Below, piece after piece: positions 45,358 to 54,598 of a stretch of DNA of 64,000 nt. Position numbers and translations under genes: made by a program. Position 1 is the first letter of the stretch; each line of letters begins with the position of its first letter. The notes below the pieces were generated by a model. That model was not told the DNA's origin. It did not search any database and worked only from the letters and a program-made list of their open reading frames with translations. Origin of the DNA: Tissierella pigra (GTDB taxonomy: Bacteria > Bacillota > Clostridia > Tissierellales > Tissierellaceae); the NCBI RefSeq assembly GCF_009695605.1, contig NZ_VUNQ01000004.1, forward strand, positions 61,193 through 125,192. The letters run 5' to 3'.

Positions 45358-46566
45358 ATGTATGGTTTGGTTCTAGAAGGCGGTGGTGCTAAAGGTTCTT
45401 ATCATATTGGCGTATATAAGGCCCTAAAAGAACTGGGTATAGAAATAAGTGGAATAACAGGTACTTCAATTGGAGCTTTAAATGGTGCAATGATAGTGCA
45501 AAATGATTATGAAAGGTGTTATGATCTTTGGTGTGACATAACTTATTCTATGGTGGCGGATGTAGATGATGAAGATATAGATAAGATAATGCAGCTGAAA
45601 CTAGTAAAAGAAGATTTATCTTTTTTAAAGGAAAAAATAAAAACACTTATAGTAGGAAGAGGATTAGATATTACTCCATTAAAAGATTTGTTGGATGTAT
45701 ATATAGACGAAGAAAAAATTAGAAATTCCAAAATGGATTTCGGAATGGTAGCAATAAATTTAAGTCAAAGAAAACCATTATATTCGTTTATTGAAGATAT
45801 ACCAAAGGGTGAATTAAAAAATTATTTAATGGCAAGTGCATATCTGCCAATATTCAAATCAGAGAAGATAAATGGTGAACGCTTTTTAGATGGAGGTTTT
45901 TATGATAATTTACCATTTAAGATGTTAGTAGAAAGAGGATATAAGGACTTGATTTTAATAAGAACTCATGCTATGGGATATACTAGGAAAATAGATTTGC
46001 CTCTAGATGTAAATGCGAAAATTATATCTCCCTCTGATAATATAGGCAAGTCCTATGAATATGATGGAAATAAAGCTAAGAGCAATATAGAGCTTGGATA
46101 CTATGATGGATTAAAAGCTATAAAAGGATTGAAGGGCAATAGATATTATATATGTCCTGAAGATAATAAGGATTATTATCTTGAATTTTTCCTCAGTATT
46201 AAAGAAGAAGAAGTAAGAAAGATGGAAAAAATATTGAAGCTTCCAGAGATGTACTATAGAAGGTCTTTATTTGAACATATAATACCAAAAATATGTTCAA
46301 TGATTGCTATGGATAGGGACTGCAGTTACGAGGAAATATTTATCTATTTATTAGAAAAAAAAGCAGAATATTTAAAGATAGAAAGATTTGAAATTTATGA
46401 TGTTAAGAATTTATTATCTTTAGTAGAAGATAGTGCAATAGATGTAGATAAAGAAGAATTAGGAACTCTAGATAAAATAATAGAAAAGGTAGATATTCTT
46501 CCTGTGCTGAATAAGGAAAGTATATTACTTCAAATTGCAAATATAATCTTTAGGAGAAGAGATTAA
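45358..46566 (+). CDS. Patatin-like phospholipase
   Basis: A 402-residue protein with a patatin domain in its first 210 residues. Oxyanion-hole motif LEGGGAKGSYHIGVYKAL, nucleophile elbow GTSIGALNGAM (GxSxG) and catalytic Asp in LDGGFYDNLPF are all present, so it should be active as a Ser-Asp lipid hydrolase. The C-terminal 190 residues are helical and of unknown role. It has no signal peptide. It follows the CapA gene in the same operon, which points to envelope lipid turnover. Confidence 0.92.
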   Translation: MYGLVLEGGGAKGSYHIGVYKALKELGIEISGITGTSIGALNGAMIVQNDYERCYDLWCDITYSMVADVDDEDIDKIMQLKLVKEDLSFLKEKIKTLIVGRGLDITPLKDLLDVYIDEEKIRNSKMDFGMVAINLSQRKPLYSFIEDIPKGELKNYLMASAYLPIFKSEKINGERFLDGGFYDNLPFKMLVERGYKDLILIRTHAMGYTRKIDLPLDVNAKIISPSDNIGKSYEYDGNKAKSNIELGYYDGLKAIKGLKGNRYYICPEDNKDYYLEFFLSIKEEEVRKMEKILKLPEMYYRRSLFEHIIPKICSMIAMDRDCSYEEIFIYLLEKKAEYLKIERFEIYDVKNLLSLVEDSAIDVDKEELGTLDKIIEKVDILPVLNKESILLQIANIIFRRRD

Positions 46567-46572
46567 AATAAA

Positions 46573-46587
46573 TGATAATTATTATCA
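46573..46587. promoter_or_regulatory. Perfect Fur/PerR-type 7-1-7 box upstream of the peroxiredoxin gene
   Basis: TGATAATTATTATCA is a perfect 7-1-7 inverted repeat, identical in both arms to the box at 3457. It lies about 87 bases upstream of the peroxiredoxin start. Fur and PerR share such arms; PerR would suit a peroxidase gene. Confidence 0.75.
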
Positions 46588-46673
46588 AATATATGTTTAG
46601 ATTGTAAATAGAAGGATATAAATACAATAGTGAAACACATCACGAATAAAATTATAAATTACGGAGGTATAAA

Positions 46674-47195
46674 ATGGATAGAATAGTTGGGAAAAAAGCA
46701 CCAGATTTTAGGATGAATACTTGCGATGGTCAAACTTGCGATTTTGGTGAAGTAAAGTTATCAGATTATGAAGGAAAATGGTTAGTTATGTTCTTTTATC
46801 CACTAGACTTTACTTTTGTATGCCCTACAGAAATTACAGCATATAGTAAGAGAATTGAAGACTTTAAAAAAGAAAATGCAGAAGTATTATCTGTCTCAGT
46901 AGATAGTGAACATTCACATAAAGCATGGATTAATTCCAGTTTAGGAAAAGTAAATTTTCCAATGGCTTCTGATATGACTAAACAAGTATCAAAAGACTAT
47001 GGAGTATTACTAGAAGAAACAGGAGTTGCTTTAAGAGGATTATTTATCATAGACCCAGAAGGAATAGTTAGATATTCAGTAGTTCATGATTTAAATGTAG
47101 GAAGATCAGTAGATGAAACTTTAAGAGTTCTTAAAGCCCTAAAAACAGGGGGACTTTGCCCAGTAGATTGGGATGAAGGAGAAGAACTGCTTTAA
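46674..47195 (+). CDS. Peroxiredoxin (AhpC/Prx family)
   Basis: A 173-residue thiol peroxidase with the peroxidatic Cys in PLDFTFVCPTEITAYS and a second Cys near the C-terminus (GGLCPVDWDEGEE) acting as the resolving residue, the pattern of typical 2-Cys Prx. It reduces H2O2 and organic peroxides using thioredoxin or a flavoprotein. No AhpF gene is adjacent. ACGGAGGTATAAA precedes the ATG. A Fur/PerR-type operator upstream suggests iron- or peroxide-dependent control. Confidence 0.95.
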   Translation: MDRIVGKKAPDFRMNTCDGQTCDFGEVKLSDYEGKWLVMFFYPLDFTFVCPTEITAYSKRIEDFKKENAEVLSVSVDSEHSHKAWINSSLGKVNFPMASDMTKQVSKDYGVLLEETGVALRGLFIIDPEGIVRYSVVHDLNVGRSVDETLRVLKALKTGGLCPVDWDEGEELL

Positions 47196-47229
47196 AATAA
47201 AAGGAGTCTAACAGACTCCTTTTATTTTT
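47194..47229 (+). terminator. Terminator after the peroxiredoxin gene
   Basis: AAAATAAAAGGAGTCT and AGACTCCTTTTATTTT form a perfect 16-bp stem with a 3-base loop and trailing T residues. Confidence 0.88.
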
Positions 47230-47259
47230 ATCCTTATTTATTAGCCAGAGGAGGAAACA

Positions 47260-47880
47260 ATGGATATAGAAAAGATTAGTGAAATAATTAGAGATAGAAC
47301 TCCTATGCCCATAGATATAAAAAAGAATTACTCTGTACTTATACCAATTATTGAAAAGGATAATAGGTTGGAAATAATATATGAACTTAGGTCTAAAAAT
47401 CTAAATAACCAACCTGGTGAAATATCATTTCCTGGTGGAGAAGTAGAGCATAAAGAAACATTTGTAGATGCAGCCATAAGGGAAACTATGGAAGAGTTAA
47501 ATATAGAAAGAAAAAATATAAATATAATTGGAGAATTAGATTATTTGGTTTCCTATGCAAATATGACCATTCATTGTTTTCTAGGCACAATATCTGGATT
47601 AAATGTGGATAATATAGTTCCAAATGTTTCTGAAGTAGATCATATATTCACAGTGCCATTAGATTTTTTCTTAGAAAATGAGCCTGATATTTATTATTTA
47701 GATTTAAAAACTGTATTAAATGATGAATTTCCCTATAATTTAATTCCTAAGGGAAGAGATTATAATTGGAGACGTGGCAGACACTCGGTTATGTTTTATC
47801 ATTATAATAACTATATAATTTGGGGATTTACTGCTAGAATGACTAAACAGTTTATAGATATAATAAGAGGACTAGTTTAA
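47260..47880 (+). CDS. NUDIX hydrolase, CoA pyrophosphatase type
   Basis: A 206-residue Nudix protein. The box GGEVEHKETFVDAAIRETMEEL matches G-x5-E-x7-REx2EE. The preceding LNNQPGEISFPGG is the UPF0035 signature of CoA-diphosphatases (NudL-like), which cut CoA to 3',5'-ADP and phosphopantetheine. It lies alone between two terminators. The ATG follows AGAGGAGGAAACA. Confidence 0.9.
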   Translation: MDIEKISEIIRDRTPMPIDIKKNYSVLIPIIEKDNRLEIIYELRSKNLNNQPGEISFPGGEVEHKETFVDAAIRETMEELNIERKNINIIGELDYLVSYANMTIHCFLGTISGLNVDNIVPNVSEVDHIFTVPLDFFLENEPDIYYLDLKTVLNDEFPYNLIPKGRDYNWRRGRHSVMFYHYNNYIIWGFTARMTKQFIDIIRGLV

Positions 47881-47897
47881 ACTAGCCCTCTTATTAT
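47862..47897. terminator. Bidirectional terminator
   Basis: AATAAGAGGACTAGTTT and AAACTAGCCCTCTTATT pair with a single mismatch; the hairpin includes the Nudix stop codon and faces the MATE gene end. Confidence 0.78.
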
Positions 47898-47901
47898 GCT
47901 C

Positions 47902-49275
47902 TTATATTGTGGTTTTATCACTATTTAGATTTTTGACACTCCTAGTTACAAAATATATAGTAATTATAGAAGCTACCAAATCTGATATAGGTCCCGCCAA
48001 CCAAACTCCTGTTAATCCATAGATTTTAGGTAAAATAATTAATGCAGGAATAAGTACTAAAACTTGTCTTGATAAGCTAAGTAACATAGCATGTTTTGGT
48101 TTTCCAATGGCTTGAAAATAATTGGAGCTTACCACTTGAATTCCTACAATTGGAAACATTGCCAAATATATTCTCATACCAGGAACGCCTATTTTAGAAA
48201 TCTCTGTTAGATTTCCACCTTTACTTATGAACATTTTATATAACTGAATAGGAAATAATTGAGTCAGTATAAATCCAGTCGTAGTTATACAAGTAGCGCC
48301 TATAATCGCATATTTTAAAGTCTTTTTAACCCTATCATATTTTTCTGCCCCATAATTAAATCCTATAATAGGTTGTGCACCTTGATTTATTCCAAAAACA
48401 GGCATCATTACCATCATAGCAATACTATTAATAACAGCCATACTAGAATTGGCTAAGTCACCACCATAGTTTTTTAGACTATTATTTAATAATACAGTTA
48501 CCATACTACCTGCCAACTGCATACTAAAAGGTCCAAGACCAATGGCAACAATATTTTTTGCTATATCTAATTTTGGTTTTAGATATTCTTTTTTAATAGT
48601 AAGCATACTATTTCCACCAAAGAAATACCTCATAACCCATATAGCTGATAAGGCTTGAGAAATAATAGTTGCTAATGCTGCACCGCTTACGCCCATATTA
48701 AACCAAAATATAAAAATAGGATCAAGTATAGTATTTGAAATAGCTCCTATTAACATGGTTTTCATTGCAATAGTTGGACTGCCTTCACCACGAATAAAGT
48801 TATTCATACCAAGACCAATAGCTTGGAATACAGCACCAATAAGTATGATTTTCATATAATCATAAGCATATTGAAAATTAGAGGGAGATGCACCAAACAA
48901 ATCGAGTAAAGGTTTTAAAAATATAAGTCCAAATATAGTTATAAGTAATGAAGTAAGTATTAAAAGAATAAATGAATTTCCTGTAACTTTTTCAGCTTCT
49001 TCTTTTTTATTTTGCCCTAGCTTGATGGAAACCAAAGTATTTCCACCTATACCTATTAACATACTAAATGCCATTATGATTAAGGATATGGGAGAGCTAA
49101 TAAATAACCCACCTATGGCAAGGTCGCCTACACCTAAACCGATAAAGATTCTATCAACAACGTTATATAAGGCATTTACCACCATTCCAGTAATTGCTGG
49201 AATGGAAAATTTAATAAGTAATTTTCCAATAGGTTCCTCACCGAGCAATTTTCTTCTTTGGTTTTCTTTGTCCAT
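47902..49275 (-). CDS. MATE-family efflux transporter
   Basis: A 457-residue membrane protein with twelve predicted helices. Typical MATE segments are LLIKFSIPAITGMVVNALYNVVDRIFIG at the start, GIGGNTLVSIKLGQ, NNFIRGEGSPTIAMKTM, the second-half PVFGINQGAQPIIGFNYGA and ANYFQAIGKPKHA-like SNYFQAIGKPKHAMLLSL. These occur in both halves as expected from the duplicated fold. It exports cationic drugs or metabolites using Na+ or H+. The start is preceded by TGTAGGTGATAG. Monocistronic. Confidence 0.94.
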   Translation of the reverse strand: MDKENQRRKLLGEEPIGKLLIKFSIPAITGMVVNALYNVVDRIFIGLGVGDLAIGGLFISSPISLIIMAFSMLIGIGGNTLVSIKLGQNKKEEAEKVTGNSFILLILTSLLITIFGLIFLKPLLDLFGASPSNFQYAYDYMKIILIGAVFQAIGLGMNNFIRGEGSPTIAMKTMLIGAISNTILDPIFIFWFNMGVSGAALATIISQALSAIWVMRYFFGGNSMLTIKKEYLKPKLDIAKNIVAIGLGPFSMQLAGSMVTVLLNNSLKNYGGDLANSSMAVINSIAMMVMMPVFGINQGAQPIIGFNYGAEKYDRVKKTLKYAIIGATCITTTGFILTQLFPIQLYKMFISKGGNLTEISKIGVPGMRIYLAMFPIVGIQVVSSNYFQAIGKPKHAMLLSLSRQVLVLIPALIILPKIYGLTGVWLAGPISDLVASIITIYFVTRSVKNLNSDKTTI

Positions 49276-49291
49276 TCTATCACCTACATAA

Positions 49292-49332
49292 AATAATTAG
49301 TCTCCCCAATATTTAGGGAGACCAATTATTAT
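49292..49332 (-). terminator. Terminator of the upstream-lying CAP-domain gene
   Basis: AATAATTAGTCTCCCC and GGGAGACCAATTATT form a near-perfect hairpin between the end of the MATE gene's promoter side and the stop of the CAP gene. Position and strand fit termination of neither coding strand exclusively; read on the minus strand it is followed by TTTT. Confidence 0.7.
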
Positions 49333-49379
49333 TATACCACAAAAAAGTATATATATTTAAAAAATATTTTTATTTTAAA

Positions 49380-50159
49380 TTAGTTGGTAAACATTTGAGT
49401 CCAATAGTTTGTCCCATTGCTTGACTTTGCTAAGCCAACACCTATTTTATTAAAGCTTGGATTCATTATGTTCGCCCTATGTCCAGATGAATTCATCCAT
49501 CCGTTAACTACAGATTGGGCAGTAAGTTGACCTTTTGCAATGTTTTCTCCAGCAGTATTATATTTGATACCAAAGGATTTCATCATGTCAAAAGGTGAAC
49601 CATAAGTAGGTGATGTATGACTAAAGTAATTCTTTGATGCCATATCTTCTGATTTTTTTCTAGCTACATTTGAAAGTTCAGAACTTGCTACAAATGGCTG
49701 TAAACCTTCTTTTTGTCTTTCAATATTTACAAGCCTTACTACTTCAGCTTCCATTGCTGATAAACCAGGTGTTGATGGAGTCTCAGTTGCTGGTGGAGTA
49801 GGTGTAGTTGGGTTTGATGGATTTGATGGTTCTGATGTATCCGGTTTACTTGGTTTTGATGGTTCTGATGTATCTGGTTTACTTGGAGTACTTGGCTTTG
49901 GAAGTTCCACAACATTTCCAGGTCTATTTGTTGGTTTAGTAACTACTACAGACCAATTGAATGTAGGGTACTTATCAACCACTGTATTTTGTTGGATATT
50001 TGAGTTATTTTTATATTTATTGTTATAATTATAGTTTAAAGTATAACCATTGTTACAGTTAAAATTATTAAAGTCATAACTTGCAGCATTAGCTGTAGAT
50101 AAACTTAATATAGTACCAGCCAACAGTGAATAAACTACCTTTTTCTTCATACTCTTCAT
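49380..50159 (-). CDS. Secreted CAP/SCP-domain protein (YkwD-like)
   Basis: A roughly 259-residue exported protein. Signal peptide (MKKKVVYSLLAGTILSLSTANAA) is followed by an Asn/Tyr-rich region, a Pro/Ser/Thr linker with two SKPDTSEPS repeats, and a C-terminal CAP domain (EAEVVRLVNIERQKEGLQPF, HTSPTYGSPFDMM, YNTAGENIAKGQ, SGHRANIMNPSFNKIGVG, YWTQMFTN). CAP proteins of this type are often spore- or wall-associated; activity unknown. The ATG at 50159 has AAGGAGG 8 nt upstream. The leader carries another AGGAGG-like site around 50210. Confidence 0.92.
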   Translation of the reverse strand: MKSMKKKVVYSLLAGTILSLSTANAASYDFNNFNCNNGYTLNYNYNNKYKNNSNIQQNTVVDKYPTFNWSVVVTKPTNRPGNVVELPKPSTPSKPDTSEPSKPSKPDTSEPSNPSNPTTPTPPATETPSTPGLSAMEAEVVRLVNIERQKEGLQPFVASSELSNVARKKSEDMASKNYFSHTSPTYGSPFDMMKSFGIKYNTAGENIAKGQLTAQSVVNGWMNSSGHRANIMNPSFNKIGVGLAKSSNGTNYWTQMFTN

Positions 50160-50502
50160 TTTTTGTATCCTCCTTAAAAATCTATATAAATTTAACTTCT
50201 TCCACTTGCCTCCTTTCAAATTGGTTACAAATGTATTACAAATGTATTACATTTTTTAAAGTATAACACTTAATACATGGAGAGAGAAACCCTCAGATTA
50301 TGACAGTTGTGGATAATCATGGAATCATATATACTATATATAGTAGGAAATAATTATGATTTTTGTTGACTAGTATTATAAATTAGAATTATTAAGGAAA
50401 TAGTGATAATTTGTATAATATCTACATAGGATTATTATCTGCCAAGTAATATAATACTTTTATATTATAAGGATTCAGATAATTTATAAGGAGTGATGAA
50501 TT
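50160..50502. other. Intergenic region between CAP and guanine deaminase genes
   Basis: No gene is seen. The CAP side contains two tandem AATACATTTGT units on the minus strand (about 50222-50250) and a TATACT candidate -10. The guanine deaminase side contains TTGACT at 50366-50371 and several TATAAT-like hexamers. No riboswitch could be recognised, in particular no purine aptamer. Confidence 0.6.
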
Positions 50503-51780
50503 ATGAATAATATGGTATTGAAAGGTGATATTGCATTTACACCAACTAAGGATATAATGGAAATTCATAAGAATTCATACATAATCATAGAAGAAGGAAA
50601 AGTAGTAGATATTTGTAACCAGTTAGATAATTCCTACAAAGGCTATCTTCTAAAAGATTTCACAGGGAAAATAATTATACCAGGATTTGTAGACTTACAT
50701 CTTCATGCTCCTCAATATCCTAATATGGGATTAGGACTAGATAAAGAGCTTATTCCTTGGCTAGATACTTATACATTTCCAGAAGAGGGAAAATATGATG
50801 ATTTAGATTATGCTAGAAAAGTATTTTCTAAACTTATAAAGGATTTATGGAGATTTGGAACTACAAGATCTGTTGTGTTTTCAAGCATACATAAGGAAAG
50901 TACCAAGCTTCTTATGAATATGTTCATAGCATCAGGATTAGGTGCTTATGTGGGCAAAGTAAATATGGATAGAAATACAGCTGAAGAATTGATGGAAAAT
51001 ACTAAAAAGTCCATAGAAGATACAGAAGAAATATTGAAGGAATGTTGTGAATCAGATTTAGTGAAGCCTATAGTAACCCCTAGATTTGCACCTACTTGTT
51101 CAGAGGAAATGCTGTCAAAGTTGGGGGAACTGGCTATTAAGTATGATGTACCTGTGCAGTCACATTTAAGTGAAAACACATCAGAAGTTATTTGGGTAAA
51201 AGAGCTTTTCCCTAATTCTAAAAATTATGCTTCAGTTTATGATGAATTTAATCTTTTAGGTAAAACAAAAACTATAATGGCACATTGTGTATATAATACT
51301 GATGAAGAAATCGACTTAATGGGTAGAAATAAAGTGTATGCTGCTCATTGTCCTTATTCAAACTATAATTTATCCAGCGGTATAATGCCTGTTAGGAAAT
51401 ATTTAGACAAAGGCGTACCAGTAGGATTAGCATCAGATATTTCTGGTGGAAATAGTTTAAGTATAATGGATATCATAGGAGGCACTATCCAAGCTTCTAA
51501 GATGAAGTGGCTAGAAAGCAATAAAGAGCTTCAGCCTCTTACATTTAACGAAGGGTTTTTCCTTGGAACTAAAGGGGGAGGAAGTTTCTTTGGTGAAGTA
51601 GGAAGTTTTGAAAAAGGTTATGATTTTGATGCACTTATAATAGATGATAGTTCTTTAATAGGATTAAATGAATTATCTATAGAAGAAAGACTACAAAAAA
51701 TAATATATACAGGCGATGATAGAAATATAATTGAAAGATATGTAAAGGGAATAAAAATAGAGGAGCCCTTTACATCTTAA
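50503..51780 (+). CDS. guaD: Guanine deaminase
   Basis: A 425-residue amidohydrolase that converts guanine to xanthine and ammonia. The zinc-binding HLHAPQYPNMGLG near residue 65, HLSENTSEV around 225, AHCVYNTDEE and the catalytic SDISGGNSLSIM (Asp) near 320 follow the amidohydrolase pattern; APQY-NMGLG and HCPYSNYNLSSG are characteristic of guanine deaminases. The ATG follows AAGGAGTGATGAATT. A PucR-family regulator gene follows 13 bases later. It complements adenine deaminase at 10367. Confidence 0.94.
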   Translation: MNNMVLKGDIAFTPTKDIMEIHKNSYIIIEEGKVVDICNQLDNSYKGYLLKDFTGKIIIPGFVDLHLHAPQYPNMGLGLDKELIPWLDTYTFPEEGKYDDLDYARKVFSKLIKDLWRFGTTRSVVFSSIHKESTKLLMNMFIASGLGAYVGKVNMDRNTAEELMENTKKSIEDTEEILKECCESDLVKPIVTPRFAPTCSEEMLSKLGELAIKYDVPVQSHLSENTSEVIWVKELFPNSKNYASVYDEFNLLGKTKTIMAHCVYNTDEEIDLMGRNKVYAAHCPYSNYNLSSGIMPVRKYLDKGVPVGLASDISGGNSLSIMDIIGGTIQASKMKWLESNKELQPLTFNEGFFLGTKGGGSFFGEVGSFEKGYDFDALIIDDSSLIGLNELSIEERLQKIIYTGDDRNIIERYVKGIKIEEPFTS

Positions 51781-51793
51781 AAGGAGTTTTTCT

Positions 51794-53464
51794 ATGTCTA
51801 GACAAAATGGCATTAGTATAGAGGATATGTTAAAATTAGAGGTAATGGAATCCTGCAAATTAATTGCAGGATTTCGAGGTGCTAGAAATACCATATCTAG
51901 AGTAAATATAATGGCAGACCCAGATATATTAGAATGGACAACAGAGGGAGAGTTTTTATTAACGACTGCATACTCCTTTAAAAAGGATACTATTGAATCT
52001 CAGAAAGAACTTATAAAAGAATGTGCTTCTAAAAATTTAGCAGGGTTGGGAATTAAAATATCACCTTATTTAGAAAATCTATCTCAAGAGGTTCTGGATT
52101 TGGCTAATGATCTGAGTTTCCCCATAATAGATATTAATTATTCCATACCTCTATCTGATATAATGATGGTAACCTTTAGGGAGATATTTAATAAACAAGC
52201 TTCACTACTAGAAAGAATTGAAAAGGTTCATGAAAAGTTAATGGGGGCAATGTTAGAAGGAAATGGATTAGAGAATTTAGTTGAAATAGTTAGGGAAAAC
52301 ATTAAGAATCCTGTAATACTCCATCTAAATTTCTCCAATGAAACTATAAAAGCCTTAGAAGGAAGTGACCCTAATAATATTCATGAGTTGTGCAAAGAGG
52401 TAAAAGAGTTTTATGAACACAATAATAATAAAAGTAAATTGAAAAAATTAATTGAAGATAAAGTAATAATCGATGGAAAATATATAAAAAGGATGATAAT
52501 GCCCATAGTATTGCGAGAACATGTATATGGACATTTATTTGCTTGGGGTACAGATATGCCCATAGGTGGGTTTGATTTGGCTATTATAGAATCTGCATCA
52601 ACTACTATTGCCCTAAGTATATTACAGGAACTATCTATAAAGGAAGTAGAAATAAGATATAGATCAGAGTTTTTTGAGGATTTAATTTCTATTGACAGTA
52701 AGAGGAAGAGGAAAGCATTAGATAGGGCGAGGTTCTTTAATTTACAGCTTGAGGATTCCTATGTTATAGAGGTAATGAGTTTTAAACATAAAAATGAAGA
52801 TGATGAAAATGAGTTAATGGTAAATTATATACAGGATTTTATAAATCCAATGGTACATACAATAGAGGAATTTATGAATTATTTAAATTTAAAGGGAATT
52901 GTATCTACTAAAGCAAATGGAATTCAAATTCTTTTAAGTTTTACAACAACAGATTTTATTCAAGATAAAATTAAAGAATTTAATCAAAAGATACTAGAAT
53001 CTATTAGAAATAAATCAGATAAGTTAGATGTAAAAATAGGAATAGGAAGAGTATATAAAAAATTAGAAAATGTAGATAAAAGCTTCCAAGATGCAGTAAG
53101 AACAGTACGAATAGGTAAGATTATTACAACAAAGGAAATAGTTACCTTTGACGAGCTGGGAATATTTAAAATTTTATCTGAGGAGATATTAAAAGATGAG
53201 TTAGAGGATTTTTATAACTCTACTTTAAAGCCTTTAGTGGACTATGATAGTAAGAAATCCACAGAGCTAGTAAAGACCTTAGATGTATACTTTAAAAACA
53301 ATGGAAATTTAACTAGAATATCGGAACAGCTATTCACCCATTATAATACGGTACTTTATAGAATAAATCGTATTACTGAAATAACAAAAATGGATTTAGA
53401 GGACCCGAATCATAGATTAAATCTAGAAATTGCACTAAAAATTAAAGAACTATTAGATAAATAA
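51794..53464 (+). CDS. PucR-family transcriptional regulator
   Basis: A 556-residue regulator with an N-terminal PucR domain (LEVMESCKLIAGFRGARNTISRVNIMADPD to about residue 125), a central GGDEF-like part in the middle third and the C-terminal PucR helix-turn-helix (VYFKNNGNLTRISEQLFTHYNTVLYRINRI). PucR proteins control purine degradation, and its position behind guanine deaminase suggests it regulates that operon. AAGGAGTTTTTCT precedes the ATG. It probably senses a purine or an intermediate; unproven. Confidence 0.92.
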   Translation: MSRQNGISIEDMLKLEVMESCKLIAGFRGARNTISRVNIMADPDILEWTTEGEFLLTTAYSFKKDTIESQKELIKECASKNLAGLGIKISPYLENLSQEVLDLANDLSFPIIDINYSIPLSDIMMVTFREIFNKQASLLERIEKVHEKLMGAMLEGNGLENLVEIVRENIKNPVILHLNFSNETIKALEGSDPNNIHELCKEVKEFYEHNNNKSKLKKLIEDKVIIDGKYIKRMIMPIVLREHVYGHLFAWGTDMPIGGFDLAIIESASTTIALSILQELSIKEVEIRYRSEFFEDLISIDSKRKRKALDRARFFNLQLEDSYVIEVMSFKHKNEDDENELMVNYIQDFINPMVHTIEEFMNYLNLKGIVSTKANGIQILLSFTTTDFIQDKIKEFNQKILESIRNKSDKLDVKIGIGRVYKKLENVDKSFQDAVRTVRIGKIITTKEIVTFDELGIFKILSEEILKDELEDFYNSTLKPLVDYDSKKSTELVKTLDVYFKNNGNLTRISEQLFTHYNTVLYRINRITEITKMDLEDPNHRLNLEIALKIKELLDK

Positions 53465-53467
53465 ATG

Positions 53468-53492
53468 CCAGAGTTTCTCTGGTGTTTTTTTA
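53468..53492 (+). terminator. Terminator after the PucR gene
   Basis: CCAGAG-TTT-CTCTGG is followed by TG and a run of T residues. Confidence 0.82.
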
Positions 53493-53565
53493 TTTGATTT
53501 AAATATTTATCTTTGTATATTGTAGAATTATAGTATAATTAATGGTAGCAAAGGAGAGATAAAAA

Positions 53566-54561
53566 TTGGAGATACAAGTGAGTAATGCTATACTTCATAT
53601 ATTGGATTCTATAAATTCATTACCTGTATATTCTCAGGAAGTTTTAGACTTAACTAATGAAAAGATACAAGAATTTATTGGAAAACATATTGAAAGAATG
53701 TTTAATGACCAAGGGGTTAAATTAGGAAGATTTACAGAAAGTTCAAAGATTAAAGATTTAACTATAAATATTAATGAGGACTTTATTGGGACAAGTATAT
53801 TAATTGCAGAAAAACTATATGAAATTATGGTAAGATATACGGAAATTCCCAGCGGAGATTTATTAATAGCATCATTGATTATAGAAAATCAAAATTATAT
53901 AATGTTGGTAAAGTTAAACTATAAGGAGGGTTATACCCATTATGTGGATTATGGGGACAATGGGACTGCAAATAAGATAGTTGTTAACAAAGTAATGTTT
54001 CCATCAGAAACCCAGAAAAGTATTGAAGCTGCTTTAATTAAATCGGAGGATTTATCCATAAAGATATTTGAAAGGGAATATGATATTGAAGGAGAAAAGA
54101 TATTATATTTTTCTAAAATGTTTCTAGATTGTGATACTGACCTTTCTATTAAGGAGAGTATAAAGGTAATTAGAGATGTGGCAAAGAAAATGACTAAAGA
54201 ATACTATGAAGATGATTTTGAAAAAGTATCTGCCATAAAGGAAGCAATATATGATAATCTAGATACTGGTGTTATTGAAGTAGAAGAAGTGGCAAACAAA
54301 GTATTTAGCAATAATATTGATATAAAAAAAGAGTATATAGAAAGAATTGAAGAGGCAGGAGTAAGTAAGGTTGTAGATTTAGAAGGAAAGAAACCAGAAA
54401 AGAAACTAACTGTACATAAAATAAAAATAGATAATGGAATACAGTTAGATATTCCAGTGGACCTTTATAGAGATAGAAATATAGTAGAGTTTATAAATAA
54501 TACAGATGGAACCATATCTATACTTATAAAAAATATCAGTAAGATAAAGCAGGGAAATTAG
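53566..54561 (+). CDS. Nucleoid-associated protein, NdpA/YejK family
   Basis: A 331-residue protein matching 37-kDa nucleoid-associated proteins (PF04245). The N-terminus VSNAILHILDSINSLPVYS and the central SGDLLIASLIIENQNYIMLVKLNYKEGYTHYVD fit the family, and the C-terminal INNTDGTISILIKNISKIKQ ends it. YejK binds DNA and influences nucleoid structure; in Bacillota similar genes are often linked with phage or mobile DNA. The start is a TTG at 53566, which follows AAGGAGAGATAAAAA. It precedes the sigma-54 activator by 37 bases. Confidence 0.82.
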   Translation: MEIQVSNAILHILDSINSLPVYSQEVLDLTNEKIQEFIGKHIERMFNDQGVKLGRFTESSKIKDLTININEDFIGTSILIAEKLYEIMVRYTEIPSGDLLIASLIIENQNYIMLVKLNYKEGYTHYVDYGDNGTANKIVVNKVMFPSETQKSIEAALIKSEDLSIKIFEREYDIEGEKILYFSKMFLDCDTDLSIKESIKVIRDVAKKMTKEYYEDDFEKVSAIKEAIYDNLDTGVIEVEEVANKVFSNNIDIKKEYIERIEEAGVSKVVDLEGKKPEKKLTVHKIKIDNGIQLDIPVDLYRDRNIVEFINNTDGTISILIKNISKIKQGN

Positions 54562-54598
54562 TAGAAGTTCTCAATTAGTTCAGAGAGGAGAGATTATT

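Noticed and set aside
47862..47897. Attachment site for a mobile element
   Set aside because: The inverted repeat sits exactly between convergent gene ends and is best explained as a bidirectional terminator.
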